DNA of 64,000 bases from Saccharopolyspora_D taberi. Lineage in GTDB: Bacteria > Actinomycetota > Actinomycetes > Mycobacteriales > Pseudonocardiaceae. Positions 18,707 to 27,273 of this stretch are shown one piece after another (positions within the stretch are counted from its first letter, which is position 1; each line of letters begins with the position of its first letter). The stretch covers positions 1-64,000 of the forward strand of contig NZ_BAAAUX010000024.1 in NCBI RefSeq assembly GCF_039534165.1. Reading direction: 5' to 3'. The notes beneath the pieces were generated by a model. It saw only the letters and a program-made list of their open reading frames with translations, did no database searches and had not been told where the DNA came from. The position numbers and the translations under genes were made by a program.

Positions 18707-19018
18707 CTAGGAGCCGTCGTCCTTGTCCGGCTTCTCGGGCTTCTCCTGCTTCTCCGCCTCGGCCTCGCGCGCCTGCTCGGCCCGCTTCACCCGGGCCGGA
18801 GCCGCCGCAGCGGCCTTCTGCTCGTCGAAAGCGACCGGAACCTTCTTGAGGTGCTTGGTCATCGACCGGATCAGGAACACCACCGCGACCGCGAACAGCA
18901 CCAGCAGCAGCAGGCCGACCGGCGAGGACTTGCCGAAGTCCTCGCCCTGACCGCCCGGATCCTGCGGCGGAGGCGGCGCCTGCGCCAGGACCAGCGCGAC
19001 CGCCCCGTGGGCACTCAT
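18707..19018 (-). CDS. Small membrane protein downstream of mca
   Basis: This 103-residue protein has a short Pro/Gln-rich start, one membrane helix (SSPVGLLLLVLFAVAVVFLI) and a cytoplasmic tail. The tail becomes highly charged and repetitive (AEKQEKPEKPDKDDG). Its start overlaps the mca stop (ATGA), so it is translated with mca. Such small tail-charged membrane proteins are common behind mca in actinomycetes; the function is unknown to me. Confidence 0.75.
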   Translation of the reverse strand: MSAHGAVALVLAQAPPPPQDPGGQGEDFGKSSPVGLLLLVLFAVAVVFLIRSMTKHLKKVPVAFDEQKAAAAAPARVKRAEQAREAEAEKQEKPEKPDKDDGS

Positions 19019-19899
19019 ACCGCACACACCTTCTCTTCCACGCCCGCGAACAGGTCGTCCTCCGGCAGCGTGGTGTCGACCAGCGACCGGACCAGCTCGT
19101 AGTCCTCGGTCGGCCAGATCTCGCGCTGGAGGTCGGCGGGCACCGCGAACCAGCGGCTGTTCGGGTCGATCTGGGTCGCGTGCGCCTTCAGCGCCTCGTC
19201 CCGCACCCCGAAGTATGCACCGCACTCGACCCGCGTCGTGACCCGTTCGTCGGGGTCCGGGCGGTCGGAGTCCCAGCGCTCCAGCCACTCGCCGTACGGC
19301 GACTCCATGCCGCGCTCCAGCAGCGCGTCGTGGAACAGCTGCATGCGCTTGCGGGAGAAGCCGTGCGAGTAGTACAGCTTCAGCGGCTGCCAGGGGTCGC
19401 CGGCGTCGGCGTGCAGCTCCGGGTCGCCCGCCGCGTCGAAGGCGGCCATCGAGACCTCGTGGCACCGGATGTGGTCGGGGTGGGGGTAGCCGCCGTTCTC
19501 GTCGTAGGTGATCACGACGTGCGGGCGGAACTCCCGGATCGCCTTGACCAGCTCGCGGGTGGAGGTCTCCAGCGGGACCAGCGCGAAGCAGCCCTCGGGC
19601 AGCGGGGGCGGCGGGTCGCCCTCGGGCAGGCCGGAGTCGACGAACCCGAGCCAGCGGTGCCGAACGCCCAGGATCTCGGCTGCGCGCGCCATCTCCTCGC
19701 GGCGGACCTCGGTCAGGTTCGCCAGCACCTCCGGGCGGTCCATCGCCGGGTTGAGGATGCTGCCCGCCTCCCCGCCGGTGCAGGTGACAACCATCACTTC
19801 GTGGCCGTCGGCCACGTACTTCGCGGTGGTGGCGGCCCCCTTGCTGGACTCGTCGTCCGGGTGCGCGTGCACCGTCATCAGACGCAGCTTCTCGGCCAT
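19015..19899 (-). CDS. mca: Mycothiol S-conjugate amidase
   Basis: The 294-residue zinc amidase cleaves mycothiol S-conjugates to release mercapturates for export, detoxifying electrophiles and antibiotics. It shows the LmbE/PIG-L fold motif VHAHPDDESSKGA, the C-terminal zinc His region HPDHIRCHE, and ITYDENGGYPHPDH. Its length and sequence pattern favour Mca over the deacetylase MshB. AGGAGG lies 9 bases before the ATG at 19899. It is the first gene of a two-gene operon. Presence implies a mycothiol-producing actinobacterium. Confidence 0.93.
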   Translation of the reverse strand: MAEKLRLMTVHAHPDDESSKGAATTAKYVADGHEVMVVTCTGGEAGSILNPAMDRPEVLANLTEVRREEMARAAEILGVRHRWLGFVDSGLPEGDPPPPLPEGCFALVPLETSTRELVKAIREFRPHVVITYDENGGYPHPDHIRCHEVSMAAFDAAGDPELHADAGDPWQPLKLYYSHGFSRKRMQLFHDALLERGMESPYGEWLERWDSDRPDPDERVTTRVECGAYFGVRDEALKAHATQIDPNSRWFAVPADLQREIWPTEDYELVRSLVDTTLPEDDLFAGVEEKVCAV

Positions 19900-20077
19900 G
19901 GCCAGGCAGTCCCTCCTGCTTCAGCACAGATCAACGCGGACCCGCTCGCGGAACCGGCCCCGCCGCACGCAGGCCGGACTCCCCGGGGATACTCAACGAG
20001 GATGTCGGGGCCCATTGTTCCCGCCGGGTCCGACGATCACGGCGGCAGGGGCCGATGCGAAGGGCTGACTCGCTGCG

Positions 20078-20515
20078 ATGACAGGCCAGCGGTTACCGGA
20101 GGGCCGGTACGGCTCGCGTGCGCGCACGCGGTCGCGCCCGGCCGTGCGGTGGCTGCTGGCCGGGGTGACGGTCGTCGCCCTGCTCGTGGTGAGCCTCATC
20201 GGCTACCAGAACCTCGGCAGCTCCCCGATCGAGGGCAAGCAGACCGCGTTCACGATCCTCGACGACGGTTCCGTGCGGATCACCCTGGAGGTCCGTCGTG
20301 ACGATCCGCACCGGCCCGCCGCGTGCGTCGTCCGGGCCCGCGCCAAGTCCGGCGAGGAAGTGGGGCGCAAGGAAGTTCTGGTCCAACCGGCGGACGACAC
20401 CGTTCGGCAGGACACTGTCCTGCGTACCTCCGCCCGACCGACAATCGGGGAGGTGTACGGCTGCACCTACAAGGTTCCTGAATACTTGTCCACCCACCTA
20501 CGGCCAACTGGGTGA
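20078..20515 (+). CDS. DUF4307 membrane-anchored protein
   Basis: The 145-residue protein has a basic N-terminus with LPEGRYG, one membrane helix (WLLAGVTVVALLVVSLIGY, about 25-43), and an extracytoplasmic beta-rich domain. That domain carries a conserved pair of cysteines (AACVVRARAKSGEEVGR and YGCTY). This is the DUF4307 pattern, conserved between mca and greA in actinobacteria. The function is not known. It ends shortly before a U-tailed terminator. Confidence 0.85.
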   Translation: MTGQRLPEGRYGSRARTRSRPAVRWLLAGVTVVALLVVSLIGYQNLGSSPIEGKQTAFTILDDGSVRITLEVRRDDPHRPAACVVRARAKSGEEVGRKEVLVQPADDTVRQDTVLRTSARPTIGEVYGCTYKVPEYLSTHLRPTG

Positions 20516-20589
20516 ACAGTGCTCCGCAACGCCGGATGCTGGGAAAATCCAGCCCCTCGGCGTGCTGCTTCGTGCTATCGTCGCATCAG

Positions 20590-20615
20590 CACGGCCCCGC
20601 GCGGGCCGTGTTTTT
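20590..20615 (+). terminator. Intrinsic terminator with T-run
   Basis: An 8-bp perfect stem (CACGGCCC and its complement) with a 5-base loop is followed by TTTTT. It is the only classic U-tailed terminator noted in the window and separates the DUF4307 gene from greA. Confidence 0.8.
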
Positions 20616-20699
20616 CCGTTCCTGAGCTTTACCGACCGGGGACGGCGTTTGTCGGCTCCGCGGAAGGCGCGGAGTCGCCGTCGACGAGGAGTGGTGACC

Positions 20700-21188
20700 G
20701 TGAGCGAGACCCAGGTGACCTGGCTGACCCAGGATGCTTTCGACCGGCTCAAAAGTGAGCTGGACGAGCTCGTGGCCAACCGCCCGGTGATCGCCGCGAA
20801 GATCAACGAGGCGCGTGAGGAAGGCGACCTCAAGGAGAACGGCGGTTACCACGCGGCCCGCGAGGAACAGGGCCAGATCGAATCCCGCATCCGTCAGCTC
20901 CAGGAGCTGCTGCGCACCGCGAAGGTCGGCGACGTGCCGACCGAGTCCGGTGTCGCCAAGCCCGGCTCGGTGCTGACCGTCCGCTACGACGGCGAGGACG
21001 AGACCGAGAAGTTCCTGCTGGCGACCCGCGAGGAGGGCGCGCACGGCGAACTGGAGGTCTACTCCCCCAGCTCCCCGCTGGGCCAGGCGCTGCTGGACGC
21101 CAAGGAGGGCGAGACCCGGGAGTACGAGCTGCCCAACGGCGGAACCATGCAGGTCACCCTGGTGAAGGCGGAGCCCTTCGCCGGCTGA
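20700..21188 (+). CDS. greA: Transcription elongation factor GreA
   Basis: The 162-residue factor rescues backtracked RNA polymerase by stimulating transcript cleavage. It has the N-terminal coiled coil with the acidic tip (AREEGDLKENGGYHAAREEQ) and the C-terminal FKBP-like domain (SSPLGQALLDAKEGETREYELPNG shortened here). The beginning, VSETQVTWLTQDAFDRL, matches the actinobacterial type. Three in-frame GTG codons are close together. The third (20700) is chosen because AGGAG is 8 bases upstream. Confidence 0.93.
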   Translation: MSETQVTWLTQDAFDRLKSELDELVANRPVIAAKINEAREEGDLKENGGYHAAREEQGQIESRIRQLQELLRTAKVGDVPTESGVAKPGSVLTVRYDGEDETEKFLLATREEGAHGELEVYSPSSPLGQALLDAKEGETREYELPNGGTMQVTLVKAEPFAG

Positions 21189-21206
21189 CCGCACCCCGAG
21201 AATTCG

Positions 21207-21237
21207 AGGCGGGCGCTCCCACCGGGGGCGCCCGCCT
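21207..21237. terminator. Terminator after greA
   Basis: A 10-bp stem (AGGCGGGCGC and its complement) is extended by inner pairs around a small loop. It lies between greA and the convergent Lrp-type gene. Confidence 0.8.
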
Positions 21238-21296
21238 TCGCATGCGCGCGCGGGATCAGCGGTCGGCATCCCGCGGCCCGGCGCCTTCGCGCGGGA

Positions 21297-21815
21297 TCAG
21301 TCGGCGTCGGGGTCCTGCCGGTCGGTGCCGGAGGCGGCCAGCCGCTCCAGCAGCGGGCGGACCCGGGGCGGGACCGGCGTGGACAGCGCTATCGAGGTCG
21401 AGGTGCGCCGCACTTCGGGGACCGTGACGACGTTGTCGATCACGCGCTGGAGGTCGGCGTTGGACCGCGCCACCATCCGCACGAACAGATCGCCCTGCCC
21501 GGTGGTCGCGTGCACCTCGCACACCTCGTCGATCGCCGCCAGGCGGGCCGCGACCGCCGCACGCCGGCCCTGCGCGATCTCCAGGACGGCGAACGCGGTG
21601 AGGCCGTAGCCCATCGCCGCCAGGTCCAGGTCCGGCGGGAAGCCCTGGAGCACACCGCGCCGCACCATCCGGTCCATCCGCGCCTGGACCGTGCCGCGCG
21701 CCACCCCGAGCCGGCGAGAGCACTCCAGGACCCCGAGCCGGGGCTCGTCCGACAGCAGCAGCAACAACCGCGCGTCCAGCGCGTCCAGCGCCTCCTCGGG
21801 CAGGCTGGGAGCCAC
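21297..21815 (-). CDS. Lrp/AsnC-family regulator divergent from hppD
   Basis: The 172-residue regulator has an N-terminal helix-turn-helix (LDARLLLLLSDEPRLGVLECSRRLGVARGTVQARM) and a C-terminal RAM/AsnC ligand domain with HATTGQGDLFVRMVAR. The GTG at 21815 follows AAGGAG by 6 bases. It is divergently transcribed from hppD across 156 bases, the standard arrangement for a regulator of tyrosine catabolism. Tyrosine or phenylalanine as effector is an inference. Confidence 0.88.
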   Translation of the reverse strand: MAPSLPEEALDALDARLLLLLSDEPRLGVLECSRRLGVARGTVQARMDRMVRRGVLQGFPPDLDLAAMGYGLTAFAVLEIAQGRRAAVAARLAAIDEVCEVHATTGQGDLFVRMVARSNADLQRVIDNVVTVPEVRRTSTSIALSTPVPPRVRPLLERLAASGTDRQDPDAD

Positions 21816-21971
21816 GTCACACTCCTTGCTCAGTCTGACCAGTTGGACCGGTCGAACGGATCATTTGCTGATCACTTTGTACAGGATTTTTTAGCCCTGT
21901 TGCTCAGGATGCCCTCCCCGCGCACGCTGGCGTCAGCACGAACTCACGGACAGAACCAGTGGAGGAGCATC

Positions 21972-23180
21972 GTGACCGGCACCGTCAACCACGGCGGCCA
22001 GAGCGGCCAGATCGACGACGTGACCTTCGACCAGATGCGCCAGCTCGTCGGGCTCGTCGACCACGACCCCTCGAAGGACCCGTTCCCGGTCCGCGCGATG
22101 GACGCGGTCGTGTTCGTCGTGGGCAACGCCACCCAAAGCGCGCTGTTCTACCAGGTCGCGTTCGGCATGGAGCTGGTCGCCTACAGCGGCCCCGAACACG
22201 GCAACCGAGACCACAAGGCGTACGTGCTCAAGTCGGGTTCGGCCCGGTTCGTCCTCAAGGGCGCGGTCGACCCGGACAGCCCGCTGACCGAGCACCACCG
22301 CAAGCACGGCGACGGCGTCGTCGACCTGGCCCTGGAGGTCACCGACGTCGACCAGTGCGTCGAGCACGCCCGCGCCCAGGGCGCGACCGTGCTGGAAGAG
22401 CCGCACGACGTGTCCGACGACAACGGCACCGTGCGGGTCGCGGCGATCGCGGCCTACGGCGAGACCCGCCACAGCCTGATCGACCGCAGCCGCTACAACG
22501 GCCCGTACCTGCCCGGATACGTCGTCCGCACCGGCAGCTACCGCAAGCCCGCGGACGCGCCGAAGCGGCTGTTCCAGGCGGTCGACCACTGCGTGGGCAA
22601 CGTCGAGCTGGGCCAGATGGACCAGTGGGTCGCCTTCTACAACCGCGTCATGGGCTTCGTGAACATGGCCGAGTTCGTCGGCGACGACATCGCCACCGAG
22701 TACTCGGCGCTGATGAGCAAGGTCGTGGCCAACGGAAACCACCGGGTGAAGTTCCCGCTCAACGAGCCCGCGGTCGGCAAGCGCAAGTCGCAGATCGACG
22801 AGTACCTGGAGTTCTACCGCGGAGCCGGCTGCCAGCACATCGCCCTGGCCACCGGCGACATCGTCGCCACGATCACGGCGATGCGCGCGGCGGGCGTGGA
22901 GTTCCTGAGCACGCCGGACTCCTACTACGACGACCCGGATCTGCGCGCCCGGATCGGCGAGGTCCGGCTGCCGATCGAAACGCTGAAGGAGCACGGGATC
23001 CTGGTCGACCGCGACGAGGACGGCTACCTGCTGCAGATCTTCACCAAGCCGATCGGCGACCGCCCGACGGTCTTCTACGAGCTGATCGAGCGGCACGGCT
23101 CGCTCGGCTTCGGCAAGGGCAACTTCAAGGCCCTGTTCGAGGCGATCGAGCGGGAGCAGGAGCTCCGGGGCAACCTGTGA
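21972..23180 (+). CDS. hppD: 4-Hydroxyphenylpyruvate dioxygenase
   Basis: The 402-residue Fe(II) enzyme converts 4-hydroxyphenylpyruvate to homogentisate in tyrosine degradation. It has two vicinal-oxygen-chelate domains. The iron ligands are visible as His206 (VDHCVGN), His289 (CQHIAL) and Glu370 (VFYELIER), with the C-terminal GFGKGNFKALFEAIE that closes the active site. The GTG at 21972 follows GGAGGAG. Homogentisate can also feed ochronotic pigment. No other homogentisate genes are adjacent. Confidence 0.94.
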   Translation: MTGTVNHGGQSGQIDDVTFDQMRQLVGLVDHDPSKDPFPVRAMDAVVFVVGNATQSALFYQVAFGMELVAYSGPEHGNRDHKAYVLKSGSARFVLKGAVDPDSPLTEHHRKHGDGVVDLALEVTDVDQCVEHARAQGATVLEEPHDVSDDNGTVRVAAIAAYGETRHSLIDRSRYNGPYLPGYVVRTGSYRKPADAPKRLFQAVDHCVGNVELGQMDQWVAFYNRVMGFVNMAEFVGDDIATEYSALMSKVVANGNHRVKFPLNEPAVGKRKSQIDEYLEFYRGAGCQHIALATGDIVATITAMRAAGVEFLSTPDSYYDDPDLRARIGEVRLPIETLKEHGILVDRDEDGYLLQIFTKPIGDRPTVFYELIERHGSLGFGKGNFKALFEAIEREQELRGNL

Positions 23181-23185
23181 TCGCC

Positions 23186-23212
23186 GGGGCGTCCCGCGCG
23201 CCGGGACGCCCC
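23186..23212. terminator. Terminator between convergent hppD and threonine dehydratase
   Basis: A 10-bp perfect stem (GGGGCGTCCC and its complement) with a 7-base loop abuts the stop codon of the convergent gene. Confidence 0.8.
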
Positions 23213-24426
23213 TACCCGTCGGAGTCGACCAGCTCGAACCCCGCGGCCCCGAGCTCCGCGACGACCAGTTCGCGGTGCTCGGGTCCCCGGGTCTCCAGGC
23301 TGATCTCGACGTCGACCTCGCCGACGGCCAGCGCGCCGGAGATCCGCGAGTGCTCGATGTCGACGACGTTGGCCGACAGCTCCCCGAGCCGGGCCAGCAG
23401 CGACGCCAGCGCACCCGGCCGGTCCGGCAACCGGACCCGCAGCGACAGGTAGCGGCCGGACGAGATCATGCCGTGCCGGATCAGCTGGAGCAGCAGCAGC
23501 GGATCGATGTTGCCGCCGGAAAGCACCGCGACGGCGGGGGAAACGACCTGCTCGGGATGTTGCAGCAACCCGGCAACGGCGGCGACGCCCGCCGGTTCGA
23601 CGACCAGCTTCGCCCTTTCCAAGCACAGCAGCAGCGCCCGCGACAGCGTCTCCTCGCCGGTGGTCAGCACCTCGTCGACCAGGCCGGACACGTGCGCGAA
23701 GGTGACCTCGCCGGGCTCGGCCACCGCGATGCCGTCCGCCATCGTCTGGGTGTCGGTGAGCGGCACCGGCTTGCCCGCGGCCAGCGACGGCGGCCAGGCC
23801 GCGGCCCGCTCCGCCTGCACCGCGATCACGCGGACCTCCGGCCGCAGCGCCTTCGCCGCCGCGGCGATGCCGCCGACCAGCCCGCCGCCCCCGGCGGGCA
23901 CCAAGATGCTGCGCACCTCCGGGAGCTGCTCCACGATCTCCAGCCCGACAGTCCCCTGACCGGCGATGATGTCCGGATGGTCGAACGGGTGGATGAACTC
24001 CGCCCCGGTCCGCACCGCGTGCTCACGAGCGGCGTCGAGCGCTTCGCCGAGCCCCGCGCCGTGCAGCCGCACGTCGGCGCCGTAGGACTTCGTCGCCTCA
24101 ACCTTGGGCAGCGGCGCCCGTTCCGGCATGAAGACGGTCGAGCGGATCCCCAGCAACGACGCGGCAAGTGCGACGCCCTGCGCGTGGTTGCCCGCGCTCG
24201 CCGCGACCACGCCCGCCGCCCGCTTCCACTCGTCCAGCGCGTGCAACCGCACGTACGCGCCGCGGAGCTTGAACGAGCCGGTGCGTTGCAGGTTCTCGCA
24301 CTTCAGGTGCACCTCGCCGCCGCACGCCTCGCCGAACACCCGCGAGTGCTCCAGCGGGGTGCGCCGCGCGACCCCGACCAGCTGTTCACCGGCGGCGCGG
24401 ATCCGGTCCAGCCCGACCAGGCGCAT
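23212..24426 (-). CDS. ilvA: Threonine ammonia-lyase (PLP-dependent, with ACT domain)
   Basis: The 404-residue enzyme deaminates threonine to 2-oxobutanoate. The PLP lysine is Lys53 in GSFKLRGA; ASAGNHAQGVA and the Gly-rich phosphate loop PAGGGGLVGG follow. The last 80 residues form an ACT-like domain (LRVRLPDRPGALASLLARLGE), suggesting allosteric control. The length and single ACT-like domain fit the short TdcB/IlvA type of actinobacteria. The ATG at 24426 begins the conserved region; no strong ribosome-binding site is seen. Confidence 0.9.
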   Translation of the reverse strand: MRLVGLDRIRAAGEQLVGVARRTPLEHSRVFGEACGGEVHLKCENLQRTGSFKLRGAYVRLHALDEWKRAAGVVAASAGNHAQGVALAASLLGIRSTVFMPERAPLPKVEATKSYGADVRLHGAGLGEALDAAREHAVRTGAEFIHPFDHPDIIAGQGTVGLEIVEQLPEVRSILVPAGGGGLVGGIAAAAKALRPEVRVIAVQAERAAAWPPSLAAGKPVPLTDTQTMADGIAVAEPGEVTFAHVSGLVDEVLTTGEETLSRALLLCLERAKLVVEPAGVAAVAGLLQHPEQVVSPAVAVLSGGNIDPLLLLQLIRHGMISSGRYLSLRVRLPDRPGALASLLARLGELSANVVDIEHSRISGALAVGEVDVEISLETRGPEHRELVVAELGAAGFELVDSDG

Positions 24427-24543
24427 CCGCCCATGGTCGCACCGCCCGCCGCACTCGGCGGCTCGGCGGAAACCACCTGTCCAGCTGACAGCCTTTCGGT
24501 ACCCTCGAGGAACCGGTGTCGAACGCCGGTTCTGGGAGGAAGC

Positions 24544-24789
24544 ATGGCACGGCTGACGCCTTCGACGGGCAATCTGCCGCTGCTGTCGGGTCTGGCCGTG
24601 GCCACGGCGCTGTCCGGGATCGCGGTGTTCACCGCGGTGCACGGCGGCTGCGACGATCCCGGGAGCTACCGCCCCCGCGAGGGCGGGTTCGAGCTCGTCG
24701 GCGGCTGCCTGCAACCCGACGACCTGCCGGTCGCTCCGCGGCTGCCGGAACACGGCCAGGGCGCGACCGAAACCGACGTCGCGCCCTGA
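24544..24789 (+). CDS. Small hypothetical secreted or membrane-anchored protein
   Basis: This 81-residue protein is not recognised. It has a short polar start, a hydrophobic segment (LPLLSGLAVATALSGIAVF) and a small extracytoplasmic part with two cysteines (GGCDDPGSY and GGCLQPDDLP) that could form a disulfide. GGGAGGA is well placed before the ATG at 24544. It is divergent from ilvA and ends 6 bases before the convergent metB stop. Confidence 0.6.
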   Translation: MARLTPSTGNLPLLSGLAVATALSGIAVFTAVHGGCDDPGSYRPREGGFELVGGCLQPDDLPVAPRLPEHGQGATETDVAP

Positions 24790-24795
24790 TCCGGC

Positions 24796-25935
24796 TCAGC
24801 CGAGCGCGTTGAGCAGGTCCTCGACGAGGTCGTCGGCCTCCTCGATGCCGACCGACAGCCGCACCAGGTCCGACGGCACCTGGAGCATCGAGCCCGCGGT
24901 GCTCGCGTGCGTCATCCGGCCCGGGTGCTCGATCAGCGACTCGACCCCGCCCAGCGACTCGGCCAGCGTGAACAGCCGGGTGCGGGCGCAGACGTCCAGC
25001 GCGGCCTGCTCACCGTCGACGTGGGTGAACGACACCATGCCGCCGAAGTGGCGCATCTGCTTGGCCGCGACCTCGTGCCCCGGGTGGCTCTCCAGCCCCG
25101 GGTAGAACACCTTCGCGACCTTCTCGTGCCCCTGGAGCGCGGCGACGATCCGCTCGGCGTTGGCGCTGTGCCGGTCCATCCGGACCGCGAGCGTCTTCAG
25201 CCCGCGCAGCGTGAGCCACGCGTCGAACGGCCCCGGCACCGCTCCGGCGCTGTTCTGCAGGAACGCGACCTGCTCGGCGAGCTCGTCGTCGGAGGTGACC
25301 ACCGCGCCGCCGACGACGTCGGAGTGCCCGCCGAGGTACTTCGTCGTGGAGTGCACGACGACGTCGGCCCCGAGCTCCAGCGGCTGCTGGAGGTACGGCG
25401 AGGCGAAGGTGTTGTCCACCACGAGCTTGGTGCCGGTGTCCCTGGCGAGCTGCGCGAGCGCGGCGATGTCGCCGATGTTGAGCAGCGGATTGGTCGGCGT
25501 CTCGATCCAGATCAGCTTGGTGTTCGGGCGGACCGCGGCGCGGGCCGCGTCCACGTCGCCCACCGGGACCGGCGAGTACTCGACGCCCCAGCCCGAGAGC
25601 ACCTTGTCGATCAGCCGGAAGGTCCCGCCGTAGGCGTCGTCCGGGATGATCAGGTGGTCACCCGGGCGCAGCGCGGCGCGCAGCACCGCGTCGGTGGCGG
25701 CCATGCCGGAGGCGAACGCCCTGGCGTGCCTGCCGCCTTCGAGGGCGGCCAGGCACTGCTCCAGCGCGGTCCGGGTCGGGTTGCCGGTGCGGGAGTACTC
25801 GTAGCCCGACCGCATCCCGCCGACGCCGTCCTGGGCGTAGGTCGAGGTCGCGTGGATGGGCACGATCACCGAACCGGTGGTCGGATCTGCGTCCTGGCCC
25901 GCGTGGATCGCGCGGGTGGCGAAACCGTCGCTCAT
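24796..25935 (-). CDS. metB: Cystathionine gamma-synthase
   Basis: The 379-residue PLP enzyme of the Cys/Met metabolism family joins an activated homoserine to cysteine to form cystathionine, or acts as a gamma-lyase. It shows YEYSRTGNPTR, FASGMAA, VVDNTFASPYLQ and the PLP lysine Lys199 in STTKYLGGHSD. The C-terminal SLGGVESLIEHPGRMTHAS fits the synthase. The nearby cystathionine beta-synthase gene suggests a transsulfuration locus. Synthase versus lyase cannot be settled by sequence reading alone. Confidence 0.9.
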   Translation of the reverse strand: MSDGFATRAIHAGQDADPTTGSVIVPIHATSTYAQDGVGGMRSGYEYSRTGNPTRTALEQCLAALEGGRHARAFASGMAATDAVLRAALRPGDHLIIPDDAYGGTFRLIDKVLSGWGVEYSPVPVGDVDAARAAVRPNTKLIWIETPTNPLLNIGDIAALAQLARDTGTKLVVDNTFASPYLQQPLELGADVVVHSTTKYLGGHSDVVGGAVVTSDDELAEQVAFLQNSAGAVPGPFDAWLTLRGLKTLAVRMDRHSANAERIVAALQGHEKVAKVFYPGLESHPGHEVAAKQMRHFGGMVSFTHVDGEQAALDVCARTRLFTLAESLGGVESLIEHPGRMTHASTAGSMLQVPSDLVRLSVGIEEADDLVEDLLNALG

Positions 25936-26033
25936 ACGGAGCAGCGTACGGCTCCGCCGCGCCCGCGTGGGTTCCGGCCCGCCGCCGGTCGCTTGGGCTC
26001 AGAGCCAGAGAAGGTCCCGCCAGAAAAGCCAAA

Positions 26034-26058
26034 GCCCCGACCGGCGGACGGTCGGGGC
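26034..26058 (-). terminator. Terminator of the Gln/Pro-rich membrane protein gene
   Basis: A 9-bp perfect stem (GCCCCGACC and its complement) with a 7-base loop lies 26 bases beyond the stop codon. Confidence 0.75.
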
Positions 26059-26084
26059 CTCGGCGGGACTTCAGCGCGAGCGGG

Positions 26085-27167
26085 TCACCACTGCGGCGGC
26101 TGCGGCGGCTGACCGGGCTGCTGGTAGCCACCCGGCTGCTGACCGGGCTGGCCGTAGAGCTGCCCCGGCTGCTGGCCGGGCTGGCCGTACTGCTGCTGCT
26201 GGCCGTACTGCTGCTGGCCGTACTGCTGACCCGGCTGCTGCTGGCCGAAGCCGCCCTGCTGGCCGTACGCACCGGCCGCGGCGGGAGCCGCGCTGCCCGC
26301 CGCGACGTACTCGCGGGTGCCGGGCAGCATGGCCAGGACGCCGATCGCGATCGCGAACAGCACACCGACGATCGCGCCCGCGATGCCGTAGCTGCCGACG
26401 ACGAAGATCGTGATGATCGACAGCAGGCCCCAGACGCCGGAGCCACCGGCGACCAGCAGCGGGCCGACCTTGGCGCGCCGGATGATCAGGATGCCGCCGA
26501 CGAGCAGCGCGATGGCCGCGGCCAGCGAGGTCAGGTACGAGAAGTACAGGAACCCGATGGGCGGCAGCTCCGGCATCGGAACGTCCGAGCCGTACTCACC
26601 GAGCGACTCGTTGAGCTCCTTGATCTGGTCGTACGAGGCCGAAACCGCGCCGAGGCCCAGGGTGCCGATCAGGTAACCGATGGTGGCCAGCGCGCCGATC
26701 ACGATCGCGACGATGCCCGCGGTCATGGCCAGGCCCTTGCTGCCCTGGCCCTGCTGCTGGCCGTACGGCGACTGCGCGTAGCCGGCCTGCGGCGCCGGAG
26801 CGCCGAAGCCGCCCTGCGGCTGCGCCTGCGGCGCCGGGAAGCCGCCGCCGGGGGTGCCGGGCTGCGCCGCGAACCCGCTGGGCTGGCTCTGCGGAGCCGG
26901 CTGGCCGAACTGCTGCTGCTGACCGGCCAGACCGGGCTGCTCGTACATCGGCTGCGCCGGCTGCATCGACGGCGGGACCACCTGGGTGGAGTCCGACGGC
27001 TGCTGGGTCGGCGGCGTTGCCGGTCGGACCACCTGCGTCGCGTCCGCCCCGCCGGCTGCCTGCCCGCCCTGCTGCTGCGGAGAGATCATCTGAGTCGATT
27101 CCGGGTTCTGGTCGGCCGAGCCCTGACCGGGCTGCTGGCCACCGTCCGGCGGCTGCGGAGTGGTCAT
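26085..27167 (-). CDS. Gln/Pro-rich membrane protein with phospho-Thr-like TQ motifs
   Basis: The 360-residue protein has a long disordered Gln/Pro/Gly-rich N-terminus (1-145), then about four membrane segments (residues 150-290), and a Gln/Gly/Tyr-rich tail with repeated YGQ and PGQQ units. The N-terminal part contains three spaced motifs of the form (E/D)-(S/A)-T-Q-(V/M)-(I/V)-x-P. These resemble the Thr sites used by actinobacterial Ser/Thr kinases and bound by FHA domains. The function is unknown; a role near the cell wall or division machinery would be a guess. Confidence 0.75.
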   Translation of the reverse strand: MTTPQPPDGGQQPGQGSADQNPESTQMISPQQQGGQAAGGADATQVVRPATPPTQQPSDSTQVVPPSMQPAQPMYEQPGLAGQQQQFGQPAPQSQPSGFAAQPGTPGGGFPAPQAQPQGGFGAPAPQAGYAQSPYGQQQGQGSKGLAMTAGIVAIVIGALATIGYLIGTLGLGAVSASYDQIKELNESLGEYGSDVPMPELPPIGFLYFSYLTSLAAAIALLVGGILIIRRAKVGPLLVAGGSGVWGLLSIITIFVVGSYGIAGAIVGVLFAIAIGVLAMLPGTREYVAAGSAAPAAAGAYGQQGGFGQQQPGQQYGQQQYGQQQQYGQPGQQPGQLYGQPGQQPGGYQQPGQPPQPPQW

Positions 27168-27273
27168 CGGGTTTCCTTACTCCTTTAGGGCATGAAAAGC
27201 GAAGTTCGTGGGGCGTGCGGTCACACACGCTATCCGATCCGAAAGCAGCGTAGTGCTCATACGTAACAACTCG

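Noticed and set aside
21933..23414. 493-codon minus-strand frame across hppD
   Set aside because: Antisense to a textbook dioxygenase; composition is Asp/Arg/Val/His-rich without motifs.
24427..24753. Longer threonine dehydratase N-terminus
   Set aside because: The extra 109 codons are low-complexity and overlap the divergent small gene; the conserved enzyme starts at 24426.
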